A DNA stretch of 64,000 nt from Betaproteobacteria bacterium. GTDB taxonomy: Bacteria; Pseudomonadota; Gammaproteobacteria; Burkholderiales; SG8-41. A model generated the notes under the pieces. That model was not told the DNA's origin and ran no database searches. It saw only the letters and a program-made list of their open reading frames with translations. Each line of letters begins with the position of its first letter. Positions within the stretch are counted from its first letter, which is position 1. The stretch spans positions 1-64,000 of the forward strand of contig JACPTK010000051.1 in assembly GCA_016192825.1 (NCBI GenBank), in the 5' to 3' direction. This document shows, in pieces, positions 47,608 through 57,032 of the stretch. The translations under genes and the position numbers were made by a program.

Positions 47608-47625
47608 GTGTGACGTAAATCACAC
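47608..47625. promoter_or_regulatory. CRP/Clp-family consensus site upstream of rpfF
   Basis: GTGTGA, six bases, TCACAC: a fully symmetric match to the CRP consensus TGTGA-N6-TCACA, 36 bp before the rpfF start. In Xanthomonas the CRP-like Clp protein links c-di-GMP and DSF signalling. Which CRP-family protein binds here is not known. Confidence 0.75.
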
Positions 47626-47660
47626 ACGATTTGGCTTATTTCACTCAGGGGAGAGTCATC

Positions 47661-48587
47661 ATGGAAATGCATGTCCCGTCCGCGGTTCTGGAAGTCCGCC
47701 ACGTTCCCGCCCGCCAGCCTCTGGCGACCGGCGTCGCGTTCCGCTTTTCGCCCCAGTTGCAGGTGCATTACGACAAGGACACGCGGGCCATCTGGTCGCG
47801 CTGGCTGCCGGAGCCGCGTCCCTGCTTCAATCCCGCCCTGCTCGCCGACATCCGCGCCTACTACGACTTCCTCGGCACGAGCAACGCGCGGATCGATTGC
47901 TATGGGGAGGAGCGCGCCATCGAGTACGTCGTGCTCGCCTCGGCCACGCCCGGCGTGTTCAACCTGGGCGGCGACCTCGATCTCTTCAAGCAGCTGATCG
48001 GCGCCCGCGACCGCCAGGGCCTGCTGCGCTACGGGCGCGCCTGCATCGACGTGCTCTACCGCAACTACATCGGGCACGAACTCCCGGTCACCACGGTCTC
48101 GCTGGTGCAGGGCGAGTGTCTCGGCGGCGGGTTCGAGGCCGCGCTCTCGAGCGACGTTATCGTCGCCGAGCGCGGCGCGCGGTTCGGCTTCCCCGAGATC
48201 CTGTTCAACCTGTTCCCGGGCATGGGCGCCTATTCCTTCCTCGAGCGCCGCATCGGCCAGCGGGACGCCGAGGCTTTGATCACCAGCGGCAAGATCTACA
48301 GCGCGGAGGAAATGGCCGCCCTGGGCGTCGTCGACCGGGTGGCGGATGACGGCAACGGCCCAGCCGAGGTGGCCGCGTTGATCCGCGACCGCAGCCGCAG
48401 CCGAACCGCGCTCGCCGCGCTGGCAACGGTGCGCCGGCGCGTGCACCGCATCGAGTTTTCGGAGCTGCTCGAGATCGTGCAGATCTGGGTGGACAGCGCG
48501 CTGCGGCTCACGCCGCGCGATCTGAAGCTGATGCAGCGCCTGGTCTCGCGCCAGAACGGACTGAATGAATCCCACCAGATCCATTAG
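47661..48587 (+). CDS. rpfF: DSF-family signal synthase, RpfF-like crotonase
   Basis: A 308-aa enoyl-CoA-hydratase-fold protein. RpfF marks are RPCFN, VFNLGGDLDLF (99-109), GGGFEAALSS and FPEILFNLFPGMGAYSF. The two catalytic Glu of RpfF are conserved at E159 and E179, with the same 20-residue spacing as in the Xanthomonas enzyme. It should dehydrate 3-hydroxyacyl-ACP and release a cis-2-unsaturated fatty acid signal. The start at 47661 follows GGGGAGA and replaces a longer in-frame form. A c-di-GMP protein gene follows. Confidence 0.88.
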   Translation: MEMHVPSAVLEVRHVPARQPLATGVAFRFSPQLQVHYDKDTRAIWSRWLPEPRPCFNPALLADIRAYYDFLGTSNARIDCYGEERAIEYVVLASATPGVFNLGGDLDLFKQLIGARDRQGLLRYGRACIDVLYRNYIGHELPVTTVSLVQGECLGGGFEAALSSDVIVAERGARFGFPEILFNLFPGMGAYSFLERRIGQRDAEALITSGKIYSAEEMAALGVVDRVADDGNGPAEVAALIRDRSRSRTALAALATVRRRVHRIEFSELLEIVQIWVDSALRLTPRDLKLMQRLVSRQNGLNESHQIH

Positions 48588-48669
48588 ACGCCGTTTCAGA
48601 ATGCCCGGAACCGCCACTGGCGCAAGGGAGCGCGACGGGCGTACCCCCTCCTTTTACTGCCCACGCTCA

Positions 48670-48701
48670 GGAATTTGCCGGACCCTGGTCCGGCAAATTC
48701 C
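48670..48701. repeat. Perfect 14-bp palindrome between rpfF and the GGDEF-EAL gene
   Basis: GGAATTTGCCGGAC (48670-48683) pairs exactly with 48688-48701 across CCTG. No T-run follows. It could cause partial termination or be a protein-binding site. Confidence 0.8.
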
Positions 48702-48814
48702 CCGGACATTGGCCATCCCCTGTCGGCTTTGATAGACTGATGCGGCAAATCAAGCACAACAGTCCGCGGACCGCGTCCGCGGCGAAGCGGTCGGCGCCTG
48801 GGAGGGAGGCGGTC

Positions 48815-50758
48815 ATGAGCAGGCCGGGCACGGAATTCAGCGTTCAGCGGGTATCCGAGATGCTGGGCATTCCGATACAGAAGCTGCGGCGCTGGGACGA
48901 GCAGGGCGTGCTGGTGGCGACTCGCACCAATGGCGGCCACCGCCGCTATTCCCGGGAGTTGATCGAGCGCCTCGCGGGCGTCGGCCTCAACGCCGGAGCC
49001 GACAAGGCGGGCAAGGAACTGGCGACGGTCCGCAAGTCGCTGGCCGAGAAGCGCCGCATCATCCAGCTGCTGCTGGAGAGCGAGAGCCGCTACCGGGACC
49101 TCGTCGAGACCTCCCACGATCTCATCTGGACCACCGACACGCAGGGGCGCTTCACCTATCTCAACGCCGCGGCCCAGGCCATTTTCGGGCTGGCGCCCAA
49201 GGAGCTCATCGGGCGCTGCTTCTTCGATTTCGAGGCGGGCACTTCCCATATCTCCAACCGGAGGTTCCTGGCGACGCTCAAGCGCAGCGGCGAGGTCAAG
49301 CACTACGTGACGCGCCTGGTCACCGCCGCGGGCCAGGATCGCTGGATTGGCATCAACGCGCGCATGGTCCGCGACGACGACAGCGGCACGCTCGGCATCC
49401 GCGGCACCGCGCGCGACATCACCGAGGCGCATCTGGCGACGCAGCGCATCGAGCACCTCGCGCTCCACGACGCGCTCACGGACCTGCCCAACCGGCACAA
49501 CCTGCAGCGCCACATCGAGGCCGCCCTGCAGTCGGACGGCCTCGGCGCCCTGCTGTTCCTCGACATCGATCACTTCAAGTACGTCAACGACCACTTCGGC
49601 CACCGCACCGGCGACCAGCTCATCGTGGGCGTGGGCAGCGTGCTGCGCGACTTGGCGCGGAGCGTCGACGGGGAGCTGTTCCGCCTCGGCGGGGACGAAT
49701 TTGCGATCCACCTGCCCGCCGCGCTGCGCAAGGACGCGATCGGCGTCGCGGAGAAGGCGCTCGACGCCGTGCGCCGCTACCGCTTCCAGGCCGCCGACGA
49801 CAAGGTCATCTCCAATCTGGCGGCCTCCGCGGGCATCGCGCTCTACCCGTTTCACGGCGCCGACGTGCCGGCGCTGCTGTCGAACGTGGACATCGCCATG
49901 TACCAGGCGAAAGACCTCGGCCGCAACCGTCACGCGCTGTTCGACCAGCCGTCGGAGAACCTGCGCAGCACCCACCGGCGCGTCCATTGGGCGAAAAAGC
50001 TCCGTGACGCGCTCGACCAGGACCGGCTGGTGCTGTTCCACCAGCCGGTGGTGCGGCTCAAGGACCGCAAGCCGGTGCATCACGAGGTGCTGGTGCGCAT
50101 CCGCGACGACGACGGGGGCTACATCCTGCCGGGCCAGTTCATCGAACTCGCGGAATCGCTCGGCCTGATCCAGGAGATCGACATGCACGTGGTCGAGAAG
50201 CTGCTCGTCTACCTGCGCGCGAGCGGCCAGGCCCACCGGAAGCTGCGCTACTTCGTCAACCTCTCGCGCGTCTCGATATCCGACCAGCACTGGATCCAGC
50301 GCTTTCACGCGATGCTGGCCGCAAGCGGCGTCAATCCCGGGCAGCTCGTGTTCGAGATCACGGAAACGGCGGCGATGTCCGAAATCGACGTCACGCTCAC
50401 CTTCATCAGGCGGCTGAAGGAAATGGGCTGCCGGTTCGCGCTCGATGATTTCGGCGCGGGCTTCAGCTCGTTCTACTACCTGAAGCGCTTCGACGTCGAT
50501 TACCTCAAGATCGACGGCAGCTTCATCCGCGACCTCGCCACCGACGAGGGCAGCCGCATCTTCGTGCGCGCGTTGAACGACGTCGCCCGCGGCCTCGACA
50601 AGCAGGTGATCGCGGAGTGGGTGGAAACCCCCGAGGCCCTCAACCTCCTGCTCGGCATGGGCACCCAGTTCGGCCAGGGCAACCTGTTCCAGCGGCCGGT
50701 CCCGCTGGAGCGCGGCGCCAGGCCGGCCCTCGACGGCAGCGCCGCCAACGCCGCCTGA
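48815..50758 (+). CDS. MerR-HTH / PAS / GGDEF / EAL protein (RpfR-like position)
   Basis: A 647-aa multidomain protein. Residues 8-54 form a MerR-type helix-turn-helix (VSEMLGIPIQKLRRWDEQGV, then NGGHRRYS). A helical linker leads to a PAS domain at about 90-205. The GGDEF domain has an intact RLGGDEF at about 290. The EAL domain has EVL in place of EAL (about 423) and an intact DDFGAGFS (about 544). Met at 48815 follows GGAGGGAGG. It may sense DSF through PAS like Burkholderia RpfR, which lies beside rpfF, but RpfR has no MerR domain. Confidence 0.9.
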   Translation: MSRPGTEFSVQRVSEMLGIPIQKLRRWDEQGVLVATRTNGGHRRYSRELIERLAGVGLNAGADKAGKELATVRKSLAEKRRIIQLLLESESRYRDLVETSHDLIWTTDTQGRFTYLNAAAQAIFGLAPKELIGRCFFDFEAGTSHISNRRFLATLKRSGEVKHYVTRLVTAAGQDRWIGINARMVRDDDSGTLGIRGTARDITEAHLATQRIEHLALHDALTDLPNRHNLQRHIEAALQSDGLGALLFLDIDHFKYVNDHFGHRTGDQLIVGVGSVLRDLARSVDGELFRLGGDEFAIHLPAALRKDAIGVAEKALDAVRRYRFQAADDKVISNLAASAGIALYPFHGADVPALLSNVDIAMYQAKDLGRNRHALFDQPSENLRSTHRRVHWAKKLRDALDQDRLVLFHQPVVRLKDRKPVHHEVLVRIRDDDGGYILPGQFIELAESLGLIQEIDMHVVEKLLVYLRASGQAHRKLRYFVNLSRVSISDQHWIQRFHAMLAASGVNPGQLVFEITETAAMSEIDVTLTFIRRLKEMGCRFALDDFGAGFSSFYYLKRFDVDYLKIDGSFIRDLATDEGSRIFVRALNDVARGLDKQVIAEWVETPEALNLLLGMGTQFGQGNLFQRPVPLERGARPALDGSAANAA

Positions 50759-50770
50759 CAACCCCCGTAA

Positions 50771-50871
50771 GGGCGTGAGGGCGTGAGGGCGTGAGGGCGT
50801 TAGAGCGGGAGGGCGAGCAGCGCTGCCGACCGGGTTTCGATCTCCCGCACTCCCGATCTCCCGCACTCCCG
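50771..50871. repeat. Octamer arrays GGGCGTGA and ATCTCCCGCACTCCCG
   Basis: Three perfect GGGCGTGA octamers and a fourth degenerate one (50771-50802). The second part (about 50838-50871) has ATCTCCCG and CACTCCCG alternating twice. They lie between two convergent genes. Confidence 0.9.
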
Positions 50872-50887
50872 TCTTCTTCGATTCTGC

Positions 50888-51439
50888 TCACCCGCGGCAG
50901 AATCGTTCCGCCCAGAGCAGGCCGACGATGGTCTTGACGTCGGTGATCGTGCCGTCCCTGACCCAGCGCAGGGCCTCGTCGAGGCGCACGGGCACCACCT
51001 CGAGCAACTCGCCATCGTCCGGCGCATGGCCGACGTGGGTGAGCCGCCGCGACAGGTAGAGCTCGATCCTCTCATCGGAGTAGCCGATACAGGGATGGGT
51101 GGTGGCGAGGTGCCGCCACTCGGCCGCCTCGTACCCGCACTCCTCCCTCAGCTCGCGCTGCGCGGTCTGCAGCGGCGCCTCGCCGTGATCGATCTTGCCC
51201 GCCGGGATCTCGTAGAAGTGCCGGCCGAGCGGATAGCGAAACTGCCGCACCAGCACCACCGTTCCGGCGTCGACAAACGGCACCATCGCGACGGCGCCCG
51301 GGTGCCGGATGTACTCGCGGTGCGTGCTGCGGCCGTCGGAAAGCCGCACTTCGTCCTCCAGGACGTGCAGCAGCCTGCCGCGATACACGGTCTTCGAGCG
51401 CACCGTGCGCTCGGTAAAATCGGATGTCCTGTCGGTCAT
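50888..51439 (-). CDS. Nudix hydrolase (ADP-ribose pyrophosphatase type)
   Basis: A 183-aa protein with the Nudix box GKIDHGEAPLQTAQRELREE and the continuing CG (G-x5-E-x7-REUxEExGU) at about residues 82-104. The N-terminal strand YRGRLLHVLEDEV is typical of the NudF/YffH branch. It follows nuoN on the same strand, a common neighbour of nuo in Betaproteobacteria, and could clear ADP-ribose or other nucleotide sugars. Confidence 0.92.
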   Translation of the reverse strand: MTDRTSDFTERTVRSKTVYRGRLLHVLEDEVRLSDGRSTHREYIRHPGAVAMVPFVDAGTVVLVRQFRYPLGRHFYEIPAGKIDHGEAPLQTAQRELREECGYEAAEWRHLATTHPCIGYSDERIELYLSRRLTHVGHAPDDGELLEVVPVRLDEALRWVRDGTITDVKTIVGLLWAERFCRG

Positions 51440-51478
51440 GGGCGGCCTCTGGTGAACGGTACGCGATGAGCGGCGGAC

Positions 51479-51553
51479 CGATGCGGGATGCGAGTTACGA
51501 GATGCGAGATACGCGATGAATCTTATCCTGTATCACGTATCCCGCATCACGAT
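51479..51553. repeat. Two-armed GATGCGA / CGTATCC heptamers
   Basis: Left arm GATGCGGGATGCGAGTTACG and further units; right arm CTGTATCACGTATCCCGCAT. The arms are complementary in register. It sits between the Nudix gene and the nuoN stop. Confidence 0.8.
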
Positions 51554-51554
51554 G

Positions 51555-53003
51555 TCAGAGCGAAACCTGGATCGAGAACAGGCACAGCGACATCAGCGGC
51601 TCGGGCAGGATGCCGAACAGCAGCATCGCCAGGCCGTTTGCGCTCATCAGCACCCGCACGTCGCCGCGCGGGGCGATCGGCGCCGCGTCCGTCGGCGCGT
51701 CGAAATACATCAGCTTGACCAGCCGCAGGTAGTAGAAGGCCCCGATCAGCGAGAACAACACCGCCACCACGGCGAGCCAGACGTAGCCGGCATTGATGAC
51801 CGCCTGCAGCACCGAGAGCTTCGCGTAGAAGCCCACCGTCGGCGGCACCCCGGCCATCGAGAACATCAGGAGCAGCATGAGGAAGGCGTACCACGGACTC
51901 CGCTGGTTGAGCCCCTTGAAGTCCTCCAGGTTCTCCGCCTCGAAGCCGCCGCGGGAGAGCAGCAGGATCATGCCGAAGGCGCCGAGGTTCATCAGGACGT
52001 AGACCACCACGTAGAACATGCCGGCGCCGTAACCGACGAGGTCGCCGGACAGTATGCCGAGCAGGAGGAACCCCATGTGCCCGATCGTGGAATAGGCGAG
52101 CATGCGCTTGAGATTGGTCTGGGCGATCGCCGTGACGTTGCCGATCGCGAGCGAGAGCACCGCCATCACGATCAGCATCTGCTGCCACTCCCCGACCAGC
52201 CGTTCCGCGCCGAGCCCCTGCACCAGCAGCCGCATGATGAAGGCGAACGCGGCCAGCTTGGGCGCCGTGCCGATGAAGATCGTCACGGCCGTGGGCGCGC
52301 CGTGATAGACGTCAGGCACCCACATGTGGAACGGCACCGCACCGAGCTTGAAACCCAGTCCCGCCACGATGAAGACCAGCGCGAACACCAGCACGACGTC
52401 GTGGGCGCCGCCGGAGGAAATGATGTCGGCGAGGTGCGCGATGCCCAGGGTGCCCGTCGCGCCGTAGAGCATCGACATGCCGTAGAGCAGCATGCCGGAG
52501 GCGAGCGCGCCCAGCACGAAGTACTTCATCGCGGCCTCGGTCGCGGTCGCCGAGTCGCGCTGCAGCGCCACCATGGAGTAAAGCGAGAGCGACAGGAGTT
52601 CCAGCCCCAGGTAGAGCGTGAGCAGGTGGCTCGCCGAGATCATCACCATCATGCCGAGCGTGGCGAACAGCACGAGCACGAAGAACTCGCCGCGGAACAG
52701 GCCGCGCAACGAGAGGTAGGCCCGCGCGTAGACCAGTATCGCCATGACCCCCAGGTAGACCAGCAGCTTCAGGACGTCCGACATGAGATCGTCCACGAAC
52801 ATGCCGTTGAAGGTGGTGACCGGGTCCGCGCTCGCCGTTGCATAGGTGATGACCGCCGTCCCGGCGAGCGCCGCCAGGGTGAGCGAGTAGGTCACGACGC
52901 GGTTGTCGTCGCTCACGAACAGGTCCGCGACCAGGATCACGCACGCCATCACGAGCAGGAACAGCTCGGGATAGGCCGGGAGGAGCGGCGTTATGTAGGG
53001 CAT
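51555..53003 (-). CDS. nuoN: NADH-quinone oxidoreductase subunit N
   Basis: A 482-aa antiporter-like membrane subunit of complex I with about 14 helices. The conserved Lys-bearing helix and [21 protein letters not shown] mark the Nuo/Mrp proton-channel family. It is the last nuo gene; nuoM precedes it by 24 bp. Confidence 0.95.
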   Translation of the reverse strand: MPYITPLLPAYPELFLLVMACVILVADLFVSDDNRVVTYSLTLAALAGTAVITYATASADPVTTFNGMFVDDLMSDVLKLLVYLGVMAILVYARAYLSLRGLFRGEFFVLVLFATLGMMVMISASHLLTLYLGLELLSLSLYSMVALQRDSATATEAAMKYFVLGALASGMLLYGMSMLYGATGTLGIAHLADIISSGGAHDVVLVFALVFIVAGLGFKLGAVPFHMWVPDVYHGAPTAVTIFIGTAPKLAAFAFIMRLLVQGLGAERLVGEWQQMLIVMAVLSLAIGNVTAIAQTNLKRMLAYSTIGHMGFLLLGILSGDLVGYGAGMFYVVVYVLMNLGAFGMILLLSRGGFEAENLEDFKGLNQRSPWYAFLMLLLMFSMAGVPPTVGFYAKLSVLQAVINAGYVWLAVVAVLFSLIGAFYYLRLVKLMYFDAPTDAAPIAPRGDVRVLMSANGLAMLLFGILPEPLMSLCLFSIQVSL

Positions 53004-53027
53004 GCTGGCTTTGCCTTTTCCTTTTCT

Positions 53028-54515
53028 CTACCGCAGCTTGCTCTGCGCGACGTGGTTCAGCAGGTCGTTGACCGGGGTGTGCAGCACCTCGGCGAACGGA
53101 AGCGGCCAGACGCCCATCACCAGCACCGCGACGGCCAGCAGCCCCAGCACCAGGAATTCGCGGGCGCTGATGTCCGACAGGGCGGCGACGCGCGGGCTCG
53201 CCACCGCGCCGAAGATCACGCGCTTGTACATCCACAGGGTATAGGCCGCGCCGAACACCAGGGTGGTGGCGGCCGCCGCCGCGTACCAGAAGCCGTGCTT
53301 CATCGCGCCCAAGATCACCATGAACTCGCCCACGAAGCCGCTGGTGCCGGGCAGCCCCGAGTTCGCCATCGCGAACAGCATGAACAGCGCCGCGAACACC
53401 GGCATGGTGTTGACGACGCCGCCGTAATCGGCGATCTGCCGCGAATGGATGCGGTCGTAGAGCACGCCGACGCACAGGAACAGCGCCCCCGAGACGAAGC
53501 CGTGCGAGACCATCTGGATGACCGCGCCTTCCAGGCCGTGGGAATTGAAGATGAAGATGCCGAGCGTGACGAAGCCCATGTGGGAGATCGATGAATAGGC
53601 GATCAGCTTCTTCATGTCGGCCTGCACCAGCGCCACCAGCCCGATGTAGACCACCGCGATCAGCGACAGCGCGATCACGAACCCGGCGAGGGTGTGGCTC
53701 GCATCGGGCACGATCGGAAGCGACAGCCGGATGAAGCCGTAGGCGCCGAGCTTCAGCATGATCGCGGCAAGCACGACCGAGCCGCCGGTGGGGGCCTCGA
53801 CGTGCGCGTCCGGCAGCCAGGTGTGCACCGGCCACATCGGCACCTTCACCGCGAACGCCATCAGGAACGCGAGGAAGATCAGGATCTGGGGCTCGAGCGG
53901 CAGCGGCAGCTGGTAGTAATCGAGCAGCGAGAAGCTGCCCCCCGAGACGGTGTAGAGGTAGATGAGCGCCACCAGAGAGAGCAGCGAGCCCGCGAGCGTG
54001 TAGAGAAAGAACTTGACCGCGGCATAGACCCGGTTCGCGCCGCCCCAGACGCCGATGATGATGAACATCGGGATCAGCGTCGCCTCGAAGAACACGTAGA
54101 ACAGCAGCGCGTCCAGCGCCGAGAACACGCCGTTCATGATTCCCGAAAGGAACAGGAACGCGGACAGGTACTGGGCGACGCGCGACTGGATCGCCTCCCG
54201 GCCGGCGACCACGACCAGCACGGTGATGAAGCTGTTGAGCAGAATCAGCAGCAGCGACACGCCGTCGATGCCGAGGTGGTAATTGACGTTGAAGCTCTCG
54301 ATCCACGGCGCCAGCTCGACGAACTGAAAGCCGCTGGCGAGCGGATCGAAGCGGGCGTAGAGCGGCAGCGTGACGGCGAAGCCCAGGATGGCCCCGATCA
54401 GCGCGATCAGGCGCGCCGCGGCGGCATTGCGGTCGGAGCCGGTGGCGAGCACGAGCACGCCGAACACGATCGGGATCCAGATCGCGAGGGTAAGCAGCGG
54501 CAGGCCGGTCAGCAT
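53028..54515 (-). CDS. nuoM: NADH-quinone oxidoreductase subunit M
   Basis: A 495-aa antiporter-like subunit with about 14 helices. Helix marks are VPMWPVHTWLPDAHVEAPT and the MKKLIAYSSISHMGF segment. The start MLTGLPLLT at 54515 is used because the upstream in-frame sequence belongs to nuoL in another frame. Only 5 bp separate it from the nuoL stop. Confidence 0.95.
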   Translation of the reverse strand: MLTGLPLLTLAIWIPIVFGVLVLATGSDRNAAAARLIALIGAILGFAVTLPLYARFDPLASGFQFVELAPWIESFNVNYHLGIDGVSLLLILLNSFITVLVVVAGREAIQSRVAQYLSAFLFLSGIMNGVFSALDALLFYVFFEATLIPMFIIIGVWGGANRVYAAVKFFLYTLAGSLLSLVALIYLYTVSGGSFSLLDYYQLPLPLEPQILIFLAFLMAFAVKVPMWPVHTWLPDAHVEAPTGGSVVLAAIMLKLGAYGFIRLSLPIVPDASHTLAGFVIALSLIAVVYIGLVALVQADMKKLIAYSSISHMGFVTLGIFIFNSHGLEGAVIQMVSHGFVSGALFLCVGVLYDRIHSRQIADYGGVVNTMPVFAALFMLFAMANSGLPGTSGFVGEFMVILGAMKHGFWYAAAAATTLVFGAAYTLWMYKRVIFGAVASPRVAALSDISAREFLVLGLLAVAVLVMGVWPLPFAEVLHTPVNDLLNHVAQSKLR

Positions 54516-54520
54516 GGCAG

Positions 54521-56557
54521 TCAGGCGAGGAAGATCATCGTCAGCAGGACGAGAATGCCGATGATCATGGCAAAAGCGTAGTGGTAGATGAAGCCGGACT
54601 GCAGGTAGCGGATCACCGACGCGATCCAGCCGACCGCGCGCGCCGACCCGTTGACGAACACCCCGTCGATCACCGCCACGTCCCCGCCCTTCCACAAGCC
54701 GGTGCCGAAGCGCACGGCGCCGTCGCCGAAGAGCCACTGGTAGGCTTCGTCGAAGCCGTACTTCCGGTCGAGAATCGTGTAGAGAAGGCCGAACTTCTCC
54801 TTGATCGCGCCGGGCAGGTCCGGACGCACGCGGTACAGGTAGACTGCGGTGCCGATGCCCGCCACCGCGAGCCAGAACGGGGCCGTGGAAAGCGCGTGCG
54901 CCATCATGCCGGGCACGCCGTGGAAGCTCTTCCCCAACTCCGCCAGCACGTCGTGCCCGGGGGCGACCGCGATCGCATTGCCGAAGTAGCCGCCGAAGAG
55001 CACCGGACCGATCACCCATCCCGCGCAGACCGAGGGTATCGCCAGCAAGATCAGGGGTACGGTCACGACCGCGGGGGATTCGTGCGGGGCATGACCATGG
55101 CCTGCGCCATGGTCATCATGGAACCCACCCGGCCGGAGGTCCGTATGCTCAGGGGCTTTCTCGAGTTCTTCAGGGCCGGCGCGGAGGGCGTGAAAGCGCT
55201 CCGGCCCGTGGAACGTCATCAGCAGCAGGCGGAAGGTGTAGAGCGCGGTGACGAACACGCAGGAGAGCACCGCCAGATAGGCGAAGTCCGATCCCGGCAG
55301 CTTCGACAGGCGCACCGCCTCGATGATCGCGTCCTTGGAGAAAAAGCCGGCGAACCCCGGTATCCCGGCGCTCGAGATCGCGCCGATCAGCACCGTCCAG
55401 TAGGTGACCGGCATGTACTTCCTGAGGCCGCCCATCCGGCGCATGTCCTGCTCGTGATGGAGCGCGATGATGACGGAGCCCGCCCCGAGGAACAGCAGCG
55501 CCTTGAAGAACGCATGGGTGACGAGATGGAAGATGCCGGCCGCGTAGGCCGATGCGCCGAGCGCGACCGTCATGTAGCCGAGCTGCGACAGCGTGGAATA
55601 GGCGACCACGCGCTTGATGTCGTTCTGCACGATCGCCACGAGCGCCATGAACAGCGCGGTGATCGCTCCGATCACCATCACCACCGACAGGGCGGTCTCC
55701 GAGAGCTCGTAGAGCGGCGACATGCGCGCGACCATGAAGATGCCGGCGGTGACCATGGTCGCGGCGTGAATCAGCGCCGAGATCGGCGTCGGGCCTTCCA
55801 TCGAGTCCGGCAGCCACACGTGCAGCGGGAACTGCGCGCTCTTGCCCATCGCGCCGACGAACAGCAGGATGCAGATCACGGTCATCAACGACCACGCCTC
55901 CCCCGGCAGGATCTCGATGGTATTGGCCGCGAGCGTTCTGGCGTTGGCGAACACCGCCGCGTAGTCGAGCGTGCCGAAGTACATCAGCACCAGCGCGATG
56001 CCCAGCAGGAAGCCGAAATCGCCCACGCGGTTCACCAGGAACGCCTTGAGGTTGGCGTGGATCGCGGTCGGGCGCGTGTACCAGAAGCCGATCAGCAGGT
56101 AGGAGAGCAGGCCCACCGCCTCCCAGCCGAAGAACAGCTGCAGGAAGTTGTTCGCCATCACCAGCATCAGCATCGAGAAGGTGAACAGCGAGATGTAGCT
56201 GAAGAAGCGCTGGTAGCCGGGATCGTCGGCCATGTAGCCGATGGTGTAGACGTGCACCATCAGCGAGACGAAGTTGACCACCAGCATCATGGTGGCGGAG
56301 AGCCGGTCGATCAGGAAGCCGATCTCGAAGCGCACGTTGCCCGAGGTGAGCCACGTGTAGACCGCGCCGTTGTAGGTGTTGCCGTCCAGCACGTCCATGA
56401 ACACGACGCCCGACGCGGCGGTCGAGACCGCCATCAGGAGGATCGTGACCCAGTGCGCGCCGCGGCGCCCGATCGCCCAGCCGAACAGGCCGGCGGCGAG
56501 GGCGCCGGCAAGGGGCGCCAGCGGCACGATCAGATAGAGCAGCTGCATCTTTGTCAT
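54521..56557 (-). CDS. nuoL: NADH-quinone oxidoreductase subunit L
   Basis: A 678-aa subunit with the antiporter fold and the long C-terminal amphipathic helix typical of NuoL. Marks are SAQFPLHVWLPDSMEGPTPI and the hydrophilic His-rich loop around HDDHGAGHGHAPHE. Ends YAFAMIIGILVLLT. It drives distal proton translocation in complex I. Confidence 0.95.
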   Translation of the reverse strand: MTKMQLLYLIVPLAPLAGALAAGLFGWAIGRRGAHWVTILLMAVSTAASGVVFMDVLDGNTYNGAVYTWLTSGNVRFEIGFLIDRLSATMMLVVNFVSLMVHVYTIGYMADDPGYQRFFSYISLFTFSMLMLVMANNFLQLFFGWEAVGLLSYLLIGFWYTRPTAIHANLKAFLVNRVGDFGFLLGIALVLMYFGTLDYAAVFANARTLAANTIEILPGEAWSLMTVICILLFVGAMGKSAQFPLHVWLPDSMEGPTPISALIHAATMVTAGIFMVARMSPLYELSETALSVVMVIGAITALFMALVAIVQNDIKRVVAYSTLSQLGYMTVALGASAYAAGIFHLVTHAFFKALLFLGAGSVIIALHHEQDMRRMGGLRKYMPVTYWTVLIGAISSAGIPGFAGFFSKDAIIEAVRLSKLPGSDFAYLAVLSCVFVTALYTFRLLLMTFHGPERFHALRAGPEELEKAPEHTDLRPGGFHDDHGAGHGHAPHESPAVVTVPLILLAIPSVCAGWVIGPVLFGGYFGNAIAVAPGHDVLAELGKSFHGVPGMMAHALSTAPFWLAVAGIGTAVYLYRVRPDLPGAIKEKFGLLYTILDRKYGFDEAYQWLFGDGAVRFGTGLWKGGDVAVIDGVFVNGSARAVGWIASVIRYLQSGFIYHYAFAMIIGILVLLTMIFLA

Positions 56558-56589
56558 TTTTTGCCAGTCGGCGCTCCAGCGCCGCCGTC

Positions 56590-56626
56590 AAGTCCAGTCA
56601 CGAGTCACCGGTCACGAATCACGCCT
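56590..56626. repeat. AGTCACG heptamers between nuoL and nuoK
   Basis: Units CCAGTCACGAGTCACCGGTC and CACGAATCACG, ending at the nuoK stop. Same family as 2449 and 40559. Confidence 0.75.
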
Positions 56627-56931
56627 CATCCCTTGAGGCTGTCGAGATCTTCGACGTTGATGGTGTTGAGATTGCGGAACAGCGCCACCAGGATCGCCAG
56701 CCCGATCGCGGATTCCGCCGCGGCCACGGTCAGGATGAAAAAGACGAAGATCTGGCCCGATGGATCGTCGAGGAAGTGCGAGAACGCGACGAAGTTCATG
56801 TTGACGGCGAGCAGCATCAGCTCGATCGCCATCAGGAGCACGATCATGTTCTTGCGGTTGAGAAAGATGCCGATCACCGCGATCGCGAACAGGATCGCGC
56901 CCAGCACCAGGTAATGCGACAGCGAAATCAA
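56626..56931 (-). CDS. nuoK: NADH-quinone oxidoreductase subunit K
   Basis: A 101-aa, three-helix subunit. The buried Glu in [13 protein letters not shown] is present. The start is taken as TTG at 56931 ([11 protein letters not shown]) behind GGGGAG, which gives the canonical 101-aa length; an ATG five codons upstream (56946) is possible but overlaps the ribosome-binding region. Confidence 0.92.
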   Translation of the reverse strand: MISLSHYLVLGAILFAIAVIGIFLNRKNMIVLLMAIELMLLAVNMNFVAFSHFLDDPSGQIFVFFILTVAAAESAIGLAILVALFRNLNTINVEDLDSLKG

Positions 56932-56944
56932 TTCACTCCCCTTC

Positions 56945-57032
56945 AAGGATTGAGGACTGAGGACTGAGGATTGAGCAACAACGGGCCTGTTCGACGCCTA
57001 CTCAATCCTCAATCCTGAATGCTCAATCCTGC
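56945..57032. repeat. Two-armed GGACTGA / TCAATCC repeats between nuoK and nuoJ
   Basis: Left arm (about 56947-56975) has GGATTGA and GGACTGA heptamers. Right arm (about 57001-57030) has CTCAATC and TCCTGAA-type units. The arms are complementary; the nuoJ stop (57023-57025) lies within the right arm. Confidence 0.85.

Noticed and set aside
51516-56914. Long plus-strand frames opposite the nuo genes
   Set aside because: They are antisense to well-recognised complex I genes and have repetitive charged composition with no motif.
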